Assembly: GCA_029204045.2 (NCBI GenBank)
Contig: CM055064.1
Span: forward strand, 8,258,323 to 8,322,322
Length of the DNA stretch: 64,000 bases
Direction of reading: 5' to 3'
From: Tillandsia leiboldiana
Lineage: Eukaryota; Streptophyta; Magnoliopsida; Poales; Bromeliaceae
The first letter of the stretch is position 1. The number at the start of each line of letters is the position of its first letter. Below are positions 35,716 to 46,367 of this stretch, piece after piece. The notes under the pieces are model-generated. The model had not been told where the DNA came from. It saw only the letters and a list, made by a program, of their open reading frames with translations, and searched no databases. A program made the position numbers and the translations under genes.

Positions 35716-38700
35716 ATGGTTGAAGGTGGAAACATCAATCGACCCCCTTTCTTTGATGGAACAAATTATGCGTACTGGAAAGTACGGATGAAAGCCTTTT
35801 TAATTTCCATCGACGAAAGGGTGTGGCAATCAATTGAATTAGGATGGTCTAATCCAACTGAAATTATTTCTGATGTTCGCACCTTAAAACCTAGGTCGAA
35901 ATGGACCAAGGAAGAGTTAGATTCATCTTCTTACAATGGCAAGGGAATTAATGCTATTTTTAATGCCTTATCTCAAACTGAATTCTCTCGCGTCTCGGCA
36001 TGTGAGACTGCGAAAGAAATCTGGGATGTTCTTCAGGTTACACATGAGGGAACTAACCTCGTGAAGATTCAAAAACTGCAAATGCTTATGAGCAGATTTG
36101 ACTCCATTTTTATGACAGAAAATGAATCTTTCACGGACTACTATACACGATTGCAAGATATCGTAAATTCATGTGCTAACCTGGGAGAGAAGATTCCAGA
36201 ATTTAAGGTTGTAAGAAAGATCTTAAGAACTCTTCCTGAACGATTTCACCCAAAGGTTACAGCCATTGAAACTATTAAACACCCGGACGAAATACGTGTA
36301 GAAGAATTAGTTGGTTCATTACAAACTTATGAAATGACATTTACTACTAACTATTCTTCTGGAAAAGCATCATCTTCTAAGTCTTCAGGTTATGCTTTGA
36401 AAACAACAAAGGAAGAAGACACGGATTCATCCTCCTCAGACGATGACGAGAACCTATCTATGGAGGACTTTGAGAAGCAACTCGCTCTCTTGACAAGGAA
36501 GTTTCGCCGCAACTTTCGAAGGGGTAATTCAAGTAAATCTCCATCCTTTGGAAAGTCGAAGAAAGGCAAGGGTATTTCAAGTTACAAGTCAAGAAAGCAA
36601 GAGAACTTTTCAAAGGATAAGAACAGTTCAGAAGGACAAGTCCAATGCTTCAAGTGCCGAGGATACGGCCATATCTCAACGGAGTGTCCAACTAAGAATC
36701 CGTCGAAGAAGAAAGTGATGCAAGCCGTCACTTGGGATGACAACTCAACGTCAAATGAGTCATCCTCAAGTGATGAAGAAGAAAGAGCAACGACATTCCA
36801 CGCGTCCACATCTTCACCATTCATGTGCTTAATGGCAAGTACATCCGAGTCATTGTCCAACTCCACTGTCGAAAAGAATGCAACGGACAATGAATCGGAT
36901 GATTCGGAAGGTGAAGATTTTGTTTTAGCCTACCACAGACTGTTACGGGATTCAAAGAAACTGGCTAAACAAAACAAGAGTTTGAGAGGGAGATTGCATG
37001 ATCTCGAAGAAGAAGCAAAAAGGGCAACTTCTCTCTCAAACGCTCTTGAAGTGGAAAGGGAAAATCTGATAAAAGTAAATGTTTCCCTTCAAGAGTCCAA
37101 TGAGCTTTTTGAGAAGGAACATACAAAACTGGTGGATAAAGCGGATCACTTCTCAAAGCTCTACAACGAGGCTCGACAGGATAACCTGGAAATGACAAAG
37201 ACTATTTTCCAACTCAAGGATGACTTGCAGCGATTCTCTTCAGGAAGCAGTAAGTTGGATAGGCTTCTTGGTCTTGGTCAAACAAATCGGTTCGGCCTCG
37301 GATACACTCAAACTGGAAACAGTCCAAGTTCGAGTGGGACAGTTTTTGTGCCTCAGTCGGTATCTCCTCCTCCGACACAGGAATTTAAGACAAACAACGA
37401 CAACAAACCTACTTCATCCTCTTTGGGATCGTCAAGATCTAAGGTATGTTTTCGTTGTGGTGTTTCAGGGCACATAAGAAGATATTGCAAGACGGGAGTC
37501 AAACGCTCACCTCAAACACCTCTTGCAATGACTACCACAAAGGTGATTCCTCGGAAATCAATTGCAAATCAATTGAAGGAAAAGAGACTTGGTAGTTCAC
37601 CGCACAAGGCGACTTCATCAAGGAGCGGCAATCGCTCTAACAAGACGCTTTCACCCAGGCATATAACTTCACGACCATTACCGACGCATTCCAAAAAGGT
37701 TTGGGTGCGCAAAGGTGAAATTTTCCCTTGTCTTGTTACCAATGTTTCCTTGCATGCATATGATAGTTCGTCTTGGTATCTGGATAGCGGGTGTTCCCGT
37801 CACATGACCGGTGACAAAAATAGTTTTCAAAACTTTGAGAAAATCTCCGGAGGACTTGTTGTTTTCGGAGACGGTCGGTCTTCCAAAATTGCTGGAAAAG
37901 GAACGGTAGCTATCCCAGATGGCCCGATTTTGAAAAACGTCTTATTTGTTGATGGCCTTAAGACTAACCTCATAAGCATAAGTCAACTTTGCGATAATGG
38001 TTTTTCAGTTAACTTTTCATCTGTTGAATGCGTTGTAACTGATAAGGACCATGTCTTCTTTTTAAAAGGGGTTAGATCTGAAAACAATTGCTATGTTGTT
38101 CCTAATAAAATTTCAGAAAATTGTAACCTAGTTTCTTTGGATAATGAAACACTTTGGCATGAAAGAATAGGTCACATAAATTTTAAGGAACTTGTTAAAA
38201 TTTCAAACAAGGACGTGGTCAAGGGGGTTCCAAAACTTTTACTTAAACAAAACATTGTGTGTGGAGGTTGTCTTAAGGGAAAACAATCAAGGGCTGCACA
38301 CAAGAACCTGAACCACGTTGGTACCAAACGACCCTTGGAATTACTGCACATGGATTTAATGGGGCCGACCCGTCAACCATCTTTGGGAGGTAAATGGTAT
38401 ATTTTCTTATTGGTTGATGATTTCTCTCGGTATTCTTGGGTAGCATTTTTAAAAGAGAAAGCTGATACGTTTGATTCTTTTAATGAGATTTGCCATCGTA
38501 TTATGATTGAAAAGAATGAAAAGATCATTCGTGTTAGAAGTGATAGAGGTGGAGAATTCATTAATTCCAAATTCATTGATTTTTGCACTTCCAACGGCAT
38601 AAAATATGAATTCTCGGCACCCTATACACCTCAGCAGAATGGTGTTGTTGAGCGCAAAAACAGGGTTGTTCAAGAGATGGCACGTGTGATGCTTCATAGC

Positions 38701-40833
38701 CGGAATTTACCGCTATATTTTTGGGCTGAGGCTGTGAACACCGCTGTCTATGTCATAAATCGAGTGTATTTGCGCCCAGGAACTTTAAATACACCATATG
38801 AGCTGTGGTTTAGTAGAAAACCGGATATCAAATACTTTCGGATCTTTGGGAGTCGATGTTTTATTTTGCGTGATCGCGAAAATCTTGGTAAGTTCGATTC
38901 TCGAAGTGACGAAGGGATCTTTTTGGGTTATTCTACAAATAGCAGAGCATATCGGGTATTTAACATGGAATCTAAAACGATTGTAGAATCTATAAATGTT
39001 AAAGTAGATGAAGCTTTTCACTTTGCATCTGAAAAATCTACCCTCGATATCTCTCTTGATGATGACACACCTGCCAATGCATCTTCTCATGATAATACTT
39101 CTAATATTAATGATGCATCTAATGGTTCTTCAAGTTTATCTGATGTGCAGGAATCGTCTCATATACCTCCGAGTACTCCGTTACCTCAAACGTTACGCAT
39201 CTCCAAGGATCATCCGGAATCGAATATTATTGGAGACCCACAAGAAGGAGTTAGAACTCGGAGGCAGTTGGTTTGTGGATTCGCTTGCTACGTATCTTTA
39301 ATCGAACCAAAGAATATAGATGAAGCTCTTCAGGATGACTACTGGATTAAAGCAATGCAGGAAGAGCTCCATCAATTTGAGCGAAACAAAGTCTGGGAAT
39401 TAACGAAGCCTCCACAGCAACACAATGTGATAGGTACCAAATGGATTTTCAAGAATAAGAAAAATGAAGATGGTACTATCATCAGGAACAAGGCACGATT
39501 AGTTGCTCAAGGCTACTCTCAAGTAGAAGGTATAGACTTTGATGAAACTTTCGCCCCTGTAGCTAGACTCGAGTCCATTCGTATACTATTTGCTATTGCT
39601 TGTCATTTTAAAATCAAATTATTTCAAATGGACGTTAAGAGCGCGTTTCTAAATGGGTTTTTAAATGAGGAAGTTTATGTGGCTCAACCGAAAGGTTTTG
39701 TAGACCATAAACAACCTAACCATGTTTTTCGTTTGAAAAAGGCTCTTTACGGTCTGAAACAAGCACCGCGAGCATGGTACGAAAGGTTGACAAAGCACCT
39801 TTTGGAGAAGGGCTATACTCGAGGGGGAGCTGACAGGACTCTCTTTGTGAAGCATTATCAAAACAATTTCATTGTAGCACAAATCTATGTCGATGACATT
39901 GTATTTGGCGCAACAAGAGATAATGATGCTTCTAAATTCACAGAGACCATGGAAAACGAATTTGAGATGTCCATGATGGGCGAATTGACTTATTTTCTTG
40001 GATTGCAAATTAAACAAAATGATGAAGGTATTCACTTGTGTCAATCCAAGTATGCAATGGAGTTGGTTAAAAAGTTTGACTTAGAAAATTCGAAGGATTT
40101 TCCGACTCCAATGGGAACTAGCCACAAGGGACTTGGAAGTGAATCACATAGTGAGAACGTAGACGAGAAACTGTATCGAAGTATGATTGGAAGTCTACTT
40201 TATCTCACGGCTAGTCGCCCGGATATATCTTTTGGTGTTGGGATTTGCGCGAGATATCAATCTGCACCAAAGGAGGTTCACCTGAAAGCGGTGAAAAGGA
40301 TCATCCGGTACATCAAAGGATCAATTAATTTCGGAATTTGGTATCCTATGGGAACTAGTTTGGACATTGTTGGATACTCAGATGCCGATTGGGCTGGATC
40401 AGTGGATGATCGGGAAAGCACGAGTGGTGCATGCTTCTATCTTGGCCATTGCCTTGTTGCATGGCACAGTAAAAAGCAGAATTGCATAGCACTCTCGACT
40501 GCCGAAGCGGAATACATTTCAGCGGGTAGTTGTTCAACCCAACTCATTTGGATGAAAAGTGTGTTGAGCGACTTCCGGATTTCAGCATCTTCGGTAACAA
40601 TTCTTTGTGACAACACTAGTGCTATAAACATTTCCAAAAACCCTGTGTTGCACTCTAGAACAAAACACATTGAACTTAGATATCATTTTCTTAGAGAGCT
40701 AGTTGAATCAAATACTCTTCAACTTTCATATATTTCAACTAAAGATCAATTAGCTGACATTTTAACAAAACCTTTGGATCAAAAACGTTTTATTCATTTG
40801 CGTAAAGCAATTGGAATGCTTTCCTTGAAATAA
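35716..40833 (+). CDS. gag-pol: Intact Ty1/copia gag-pol polyprotein, 1705 residues
   Basis: One uninterrupted frame that would make the particle protein and all enzymes of the element. The ATG lies 20 bases after the primer site and is followed by the conserved copia Gag start with FDGTNYAYWKVRM. Domains in order: Gag (about 15-230); CCHC knuckle at 311-324; acidic serine-rich linker; coiled coil (about 400-515); second CCHC at 578-591; protease with DSG at 690-692; integrase with zinc residues H815, H820, C849, C852 and catalytic D880, D943, E979 (D-35-E spacing); RT with D1306 and YVDD at 1391-1394; RNase H with D1556, D1558, E1597, E1599 and D1632. The RT-after-integrase order defines copia. 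All catalytic residues are present and no stop or frameshift is seen, so the protein could be active. Its own 3' LTR is missing or replaced, which may block mobility. Confidence 0.95.
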   Translation: MVEGGNINRPPFFDGTNYAYWKVRMKAFLISIDERVWQSIELGWSNPTEIISDVRTLKPRSKWTKEELDSSSYNGKGINAIFNALSQTEFSRVSACETAKEIWDVLQVTHEGTNLVKIQKLQMLMSRFDSIFMTENESFTDYYTRLQDIVNSCANLGEKIPEFKVVRKILRTLPERFHPKVTAIETIKHPDEIRVEELVGSLQTYEMTFTTNYSSGKASSSKSSGYALKTTKEEDTDSSSSDDDENLSMEDFEKQLALLTRKFRRNFRRGNSSKSPSFGKSKKGKGISSYKSRKQENFSKDKNSSEGQVQCFKCRGYGHISTECPTKNPSKKKVMQAVTWDDNSTSNESSSSDEEERATTFHASTSSPFMCLMASTSESLSNSTVEKNATDNESDDSEGEDFVLAYHRLLRDSKKLAKQNKSLRGRLHDLEEEAKRATSLSNALEVERENLIKVNVSLQESNELFEKEHTKLVDKADHFSKLYNEARQDNLEMTKTIFQLKDDLQRFSSGSSKLDRLLGLGQTNRFGLGYTQTGNSPSSSGTVFVPQSVSPPPTQEFKTNNDNKPTSSSLGSSRSKVCFRCGVSGHIRRYCKTGVKRSPQTPLAMTTTKVIPRKSIANQLKEKRLGSSPHKATSSRSGNRSNKTLSPRHITSRPLPTHSKKVWVRKGEIFPCLVTNVSLHAYDSSSWYLDSGCSRHMTGDKNSFQNFEKISGGLVVFGDGRSSKIAGKGTVAIPDGPILKNVLFVDGLKTNLISISQLCDNGFSVNFSSVECVVTDKDHVFFLKGVRSENNCYVVPNKISENCNLVSLDNETLWHERIGHINFKELVKISNKDVVKGVPKLLLKQNIVCGGCLKGKQSRAAHKNLNHVGTKRPLELLHMDLMGPTRQPSLGGKWYIFLLVDDFSRYSWVAFLKEKADTFDSFNEICHRIMIEKNEKIIRVRSDRGGEFINSKFIDFCTSNGIKYEFSAPYTPQQNGVVERKNRVVQEMARVMLHSRNLPLYFWAEAVNTAVYVINRVYLRPGTLNTPYELWFSRKPDIKYFRIFGSRCFILRDRENLGKFDSRSDEGIFLGYSTNSRAYRVFNMESKTIVESINVKVDEAFHFASEKSTLDISLDDDTPANASSHDNTSNINDASNGSSSLSDVQESSHIPPSTPLPQTLRISKDHPESNIIGDPQEGVRTRRQLVCGFACYVSLIEPKNIDEALQDDYWIKAMQEELHQFERNKVWELTKPPQQHNVIGTKWIFKNKKNEDGTIIRNKARLVAQGYSQVEGIDFDETFAPVARLESIRILFAIACHFKIKLFQMDVKSAFLNGFLNEEVYVAQPKGFVDHKQPNHVFRLKKALYGLKQAPRAWYERLTKHLLEKGYTRGGADRTLFVKHYQNNFIVAQIYVDDIVFGATRDNDASKFTETMENEFEMSMMGELTYFLGLQIKQNDEGIHLCQSKYAMELVKKFDLENSKDFPTPMGTSHKGLGSESHSENVDEKLYRSMIGSLLYLTASRPDISFGVGICARYQSAPKEVHLKAVKRIIRYIKGSINFGIWYPMGTSLDIVGYSDADWAGSVDDRESTSGACFYLGHCLVAWHSKKQNCIALSTAEAEYISAGSCSTQLIWMKSVLSDFRISASSVTILCDNTSAINISKNPVLHSRTKHIELRYHFLRELVESNTLQLSYISTKDQLADILTKPLDQKRFIHLRKAIGMLSLK

Positions 40834-41760
40834 ACTTCTTTTTGAAACTTTTGTTTAGGATAGGTTTTGTTTTTGTGTTTTTGTTCTTTATCTATGTTTA
40901 TACATAGTACATTAATTGAGCATGTGTATTATTGACTTTACTTGCATCCTTTTATACATTTAGAAATCTATTATGCTTTAGATATCATAATATTTCATTT
41001 GATGCAATGATCATTTATGTCAATTAACTCATCTTTGTTTTGATCAAAGTCAATTTCTCTCTCGATGATCTCTTGGTATAGTTTTTATCTTATTTGACTG
41101 TTTAGTCGAGTATGAAATCGAGATCAATATTTGGCTAAATACTTTATATCTTAAATAATTGATAGCCAATTGAGGGGGAGTCAAAGAAAAAGTAAAATGC
41201 TCAAAAGATGTGGAAAGAGTTACATCCCAATGAGGAGTGTGAAAACTACCACCACATGGAGGAAAGAGCTACCACCTCGGTCGTCCGAGTACTGTGTGCA
41301 GCTACCACATGAATACCAAGCAAGGTTTTTCAAGTTTGATTAAATAAAATGCATGTTGAAACACTTGACTCTGTCAAAATTTCAAGGTTGGTATAAGGTG
41401 GGATTTTTAATGAAAGATGCTCAAAGAGCCACTCTCTTCAATAAATTGACTAGATATATTATCTAACTTATCGGGGATGTTAGACATCTATTGATCTTTG
41501 TATTTCATTTTCTTTACCAAATTGATGATTTGATAAAGGCATTACTCATAAGATCAAGTTAGATGTAATTGAAGTTGTTCAACTTTAAGGGATTTAATTT
41601 TTATAAATTTTCGTTTCGTTTGTTGGATGTTATTGATAGATTTGGTATAATCTATTTCTTGTTGTATGAAACGATGATTTTTTTAAAGTTGATACACAAA
41701 AGTGCTCACAATCTTTTTCTGGTTTTTCTTGAATTTCTCTGAAATTTTCTAAAGAAAAAA
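40834..41760 (+). other. 3' non-coding region of copia A
   Basis: No gene is seen. It contains a polypurine-like GAGGGGGAG (41172-41180), a 110-base block at 41205-41311 conserved in copia B, and a second conserved block around 41384-41434 (GGTTGGTATAAGGTGGGAT ... GATGCTCAAAGAGCCAC). Such long tails follow pol in SIRE-like elements. No envelope-like frame is present. Confidence 0.6.
41205..41311 (+). other. Conserved non-coding block, copia A copy
   Basis: From GATGTGGAAAGAGTTACATC to AGCTACCACATG this stretch keeps high identity with 44539-44642 of copia B, while sequence on both sides has diverged beyond simple alignment. ATGTGG near the start could pair with CCACAT later in the block. Confidence 0.6.
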
Positions 41761-41769
41761 GTTGGAGCC

Positions 41770-42133
41770 GATCCGGATTGGACCTGCCGATCCGGATCCC
41801 GAACGCAGATATTCTTCTGCGGGCAGACGATCCGGATTGGACCTGCCGATCCGGATCCCGAACGCAGTTTTTCACTGCGGGTAGCCGATCCGGATCGCAA
41901 TCATGAACTGATCCGGATCGCGGCTAGGGTTTTTGCGTGTTGGTCCCGTGGTTTTTCTCCTGGATTGGAGTTTCCACGTAAATCTCGGTGTGCTATTTTT
42001 ATTTTCCGCATTGGTTTTTATTTTGCACTGAGATTCGTTTTATAAGTATTACACCTATTCACCCCCCCTCTAGTTGTTTGATAGTACCTTTTTAGATCCT
42101 TGTGGATCCTTAAATATTATATAAAAACCAACA
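41770..42133 (+). repeat. LTR fragment between the two copia units
   Basis: The left part (41770-41930) has three pairs of ATCCGGAT palindromes spaced 19 to 23 bases and repeating every 58-59 bases, like the U3 of LTR A but with different spacer sequence. At about 41935 it passes into GCGTGTTGGTCCCGTGG and then follows the last 200 bases of LTR B (46590-46788) to ACCAACA at 42133. The TATA region and the TGGATT hairpin leader are missing, so it could not serve as a complete LTR. Confidence 0.75.
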
Positions 42134-42134
42134 A

Positions 42135-44123
42135 TTGGTATCAGAGCGGGTTTTAGGTTTATCTATCATATCGGGTGAAAGTGGTAATATTTTTAGACCT
42201 CCTCTTTTTGATGGGACCAATTATGCTTATTGGAAAGTGCGGATGAGAGCTTTTCTCATCGCAATTGATGAGCGGGTATGGCAAACCGTTGAATACGGTT
42301 GGGTGCATCCTGCTGAGGAAGTAGGAAATTCTACTACCCCAAAACCTCGCTCTAGATGGTCTAAAGAGGAATTCGAAAGATCTTCTTACAATGGAAAAGG
42401 TATGAACGCTTTATTTAATTCTCTTTCCTCGACTGAGTTCACACGAATTTCGGCGTGTGAAACCGCGAAGGAAATTTGGGATATTCTCAAAATTACACAT
42501 GAGGGTACTAATCTTGTAAAGATTCAAAAGCTCCAGATGCTTACAAGTCAATTTGACTCTATTCATATGGAAGAGCATGAATTGTTTACAGATTATTACA
42601 CTAGACTTCAAGATGTAATCAATACTTGTGCTAATTTAGGAGAAAAGATCCCGGAGTCGAAAATTGTAAGAAAGATACTTCGGACTCTTCCGGAAAGGTT
42701 TAGGGCAAAGGTTACCGCCATTGAAACCGTTAGTCATCCGGATGAGATGAGAGTAGAGGAATTAGTAGGTGCTTTGCAAACTTATGAAATGACTTTTCCT
42801 ACTAATCAAGTTTCTTCCAAGTCTTCTTATAAGTTTACAGGTATTGCATTCAAATCAACAAAGGAAGAAGATAGCGAATCAAGTTCCGACGATGAAATCA
42901 CTTTTGCCGATTTTGAAGAACAATTGGCGCGGATCGTAAAGAAATTTCGTCGAAAGTTTTGGAAGAATCGAACCGATGGATCTTCATCCTCGAAACCATC
43001 TAAAGGATCATCGGGTTCTAAATCCTCCAACCTCAAAAGCTCTGCAAAACCTTCTAAGGAAAAAGATGAATTCGAAGGGGAAATCCAATGTTATAGATGT
43101 AAAGGCTACGACCATATTTCAACGGATTGTCCTTCTCCGAAATCATATAAAAAGAAGGCTTTGCAAGCGAAAACTTGGGACGATTCTACTTCTAATGAAT
43201 CGACCTCAAGTAAAGAAGAAAAAGTCGTTGCCTTAAATGCTTCTCAAATTCTCTCTTCTAATGTTTGCTTATCATCTTTAATCACTGACTCTATTCCTTT
43301 GATTTTGCATGAAACATCAACATCCGGCGGAGAGTCATCAAGTGAGGGGGAGTCGGACGAAGAAGAACTCGTTGAGGCATATCAACAACTTCTTACGGAA
43401 TCAAAGAAGATGGCCAAGCATATTAAGAAGTTGAGGAAGCAACGACTTGAGATTCAAGACGAGAATCATGCTTTAAAGATAAAACTTCATGATCTCGAGG
43501 AGGAACGAGAACGTTTATTGGATAACAATAAAATCCTCCAAGAAGAGCGAAACCAATCGGAAACAAACGCTAAATCATATATGGACAAGATTGGTTTTCT
43601 AGAAAAACAGTTTGAGGAAATTCATGTCACCAACCAAGCTTTGACCAAGCAAGTTTATCAACTTAAATCCGACATACAAAGGCTTTCAACCGGTTCCAAG
43701 AAACTTGAATGTATGTCCGGATTAGGTAAAATAAATAAGGTTGGTTTGGGATTTAAAAAGAACCAAACTGTGAAGGCTTCAAGTTCCACAACTAAATTGA
43801 AAGAAAGAACTTGTCACCAATGTGGACTTGAAGGACACTTGATGAAGATGTGCCCAAAAAAGAGAAAGAGGAATTCTTCGGCAACTTCATCTACGGAGCG
43901 AACTCAACGGAAACAAAAGACACATCAAGTCAAAGGAGTTCACTCAAACCACCAAAGGTCTGAGCCACAACATCAATCATACAAGTGGATCATCGCGAGG
44001 CAAAGACCTAAGGTGGATCAACAGTCAAAGCTGTCATCTTCCAACCACAATGAATCAAGACAACCCAAAATCCGACGATTTTGGATTCGGAAAGGTGATA
44101 TCTTTCCTTGTCTTAAGTTCTAA
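42135..44123 (+). pseudogene. gag: Gag-only copia reading frame, ATG start lost
   Basis: An open frame of about 660 codons that covers Gag and stops where protease should begin. It has the FDGTNYAYWKVRM Gag start, CCHC at 319-332 (with aspartate for the usual glycine before the histidine), a coiled coil, a second CCHC at 560-573, and ends with RKGDIFPCL. At this point copia A continues through a few linker residues to its protease. The frame runs back into the primer-binding site with no ATG. The codon aligned with the copia A start reads ATA, and the first in-frame ATG is at 42243, inside the conserved Gag start. I infer a TR-GAG type non-autonomous element that keeps Gag and borrows pol. 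The open frame is long enough to suggest it was under selection until recently. Confidence 0.75.
42136..42147 (+). other. Primer-binding site of copia B, tRNA-iMet
   Basis: TGGTATCAGAGC begins two bases after the LTR fragment ends at 42133, as in copia A. Confidence 0.9.
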
Positions 44124-45607
44124 ATAGCTTATGACTGTATGTAATGCTTTGATTGATTTTTCTTTCATATTTTTCTGAATCTCTGCATTACATGTTTTAA
44201 ATGCTCTTCGTTTTTATGTTTTTGAACAAAAGGGTTTTAACGAACAAGTGCATTGAATAAAAAGGGTTTCACTTTCAATCACTCCAATTTAATTTTATAT
44301 GAATTATCAACTTTACTCCATAATCATAATTCTTGAAGATATTTCATTATAGGAGTTTTTGATAATTATATTCATCAAATTTTAGTAATCATGTGTGATC
44401 TTTAGATGCTTAACCTATCTCGGTTGTGTGAATTTATTGTGATAAACATGAGACAACCGATAGACTAAAATTTGGGATTTAATTCTTTCACATAAGAGAT
44501 TGTATTTTCTTACAAGGGTAATGAAATGAATTGCAAAAGATGTGGAAAGAGTTACATCCGAAAGGAGTGTGAAAACTACCACCACATGTTTGGAAAGGGC
44601 TGCCACCCCGGTCGTCCGGTTAGTGTGTGAAGCTACCACATGTTATGGATGCTTGAAAAATATTTTTGAATTTTTGTTTAGTTAAAGCATTTGGAGATTT
44701 AAATTCAAAGTTCTTATTTTGAACAATCTCCTGGTTGGTATAAGGTGGGATAGTTAAAAGATGCTCAAAGAGCCACCCATAGGTATTTTAATGCATATCT
44801 CAATCTAAAAGGGTAAAATTCAAAATTGATGTCATTTGAAAATCTCTGTAAGTCATCTTTGTAAATCCGTTACATCTTGATAGACTTTGGATCTCAAGAT
44901 TATTTTTGATGACTTGTGTTTGACGTATATAATATGAAAAACGGTTTATAATGCCTTATCTTTGTTTTTCATGATTTCGGAGTAAATCTTTTTAATTTTT
45001 GTAAAATTAATTGGATTGAATGACATCTATGTGATCTCATATTATTTTCAAGCACTTAAATTATTTTCTTGATGGAATACAAATCGGTAATTCAAATATT
45101 TCAAAATATGGATTTGTTTCAAGAAATTATTTGATTTTTGCTTTCGAGTACCGGTACGCAATCTGTGTTTTTGTTATATACCGGAACTGAGCTTTTATCT
45201 CTCTTTCTCTATGAACTAATGTTGTTAGTGATTTCTTTTTGCCTATATTCACTGTTTGACAATTTGTGACAAAAAGGGGAGAACAGAAATAGGGGGAGAA
45301 CAGAGATGCTCAAGATAGGGGGAGATAAAGAAAAGAGATGATGAAAAAGGAGATTTCTGACAACTGACTTTTGATTTGTTGGGAGTTTTGTTTTGCAGGA
45401 TCTACATCACTTTAAGACTCCAAGTCCTAAGTCATAGAGTTTGTTCTAAGACTGGTTCAAATGTAATTTTTGTTTATTGGATCTTTCACGCAAAGAAAGT
45501 CAATGTTTTGGTGATGACATTGAGTTTCGATTTTTTGGTTTAAGATGAGTGTCTTAAGCGTTTTATGTATTTTTGGGTTTTGTCACGAAATTGCCAAAGG
45601 GGGAGAT
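44124..45607 (+). other. 3' non-coding region of copia B, with several polypurine tracts
   Basis: No gene is seen in 1.5 kb. It includes the conserved block 44539-44642 and a second block at about 44732-44777 shared with copia A. A purine-rich run at 45277-45340 contains AGGGGGAGA-type tracts more than once. The final polypurine tract, AAAGGGGGAGAT (about 45596-45607), sits directly at the 3' LTR. The earlier tracts could act as extra plus-strand primers. Confidence 0.6.
44539..44642 (+). other. Conserved non-coding block, copia B copy
   Basis: Counterpart of 41205-41311, with the same GATGTGGAAAGAGTTACATC start, CTACCACCACATG middle, CGGTCGTCCG and AGCTACCACATG end. It lies outside gag and outside the LTR in both elements. 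Confidence 0.6.
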
Positions 45608-46123
45608 TATTACGGCTTTTTGTGTTGGCATATTTCATGAGTTGAGTCGGAGTCTTGAAGTGATCAAATTGTCAATCAGCAGTCAAAGACTCAGAGAAGA
45701 TTCAACAAGAGCTCAAATTGACACTCAGTGTTTTGAGTCTTGAAGATTGAAGTTGAAGAATTGTGGATCATATACATCAATCTCAAGGAAAATGGATTCG
45801 GATTGATCAGGTGCGTTTAACTAAATAATTTTGGTGATCCGAATACATTTGTGTAGTTTAGAAACACTTGGATAAGTTTTCTTTGCTTAAAAATAAAAAA
45901 CTGGACAAATTGGATGTTCAGAGTCTGGATCAGAATTCCAGTCCTGAACCAGTCCGGATCAGAATTCCAGTCCGGACTGAAATCCACGGTCCGGACCCCG
46001 AACCTTATTTTTTCAGGAATTGCTGAAAAAAGACGACAGTCCTGAACCAGTCCGGACCGTCGTGCGGGAAAAACTCTGTTAAGTCAGTTTTTGATGCTTA
46101 TCTCTTTCCAAAGGTTTCTAACC

Positions 46124-46132
46124 TATAAATAG
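46124..46132 (+). promoter_or_regulatory. TATA box of LTR B
   Basis: TATAAATAG about 240 bases upstream of the hairpin chain, so the chain would be inside the transcript leader when this LTR is the 5' LTR. Confidence 0.6.
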
Positions 46133-46367
46133 ACACTTAGGGTTTCTCAAGAACTACCGATTAATTTATAAAACACTTGAGAACAACCCTAGAGGCTAGG
46201 TTTTTATCGTTCTTCTTTATAGCCTCTTTTAGGTCAATTCGACGGTTCTTCCAAGATCTATCTTTTGTCGAATTGATCTAGTCTTTGCTTAGAGATTTCT
46301 TCTACGGTTCCTCAATGATAATCTAAGCAAAGGATCACCATCGAAGCCAATATTCTTATCGGCTGAA

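Noticed and set aside
42135..42137. TTG at 42135 as the true gag B start
   Set aside because: It lies in the primer-binding site. Homology with copia A places the original start at the ATA codon near 42168, so the upstream codons are probably untranslated.
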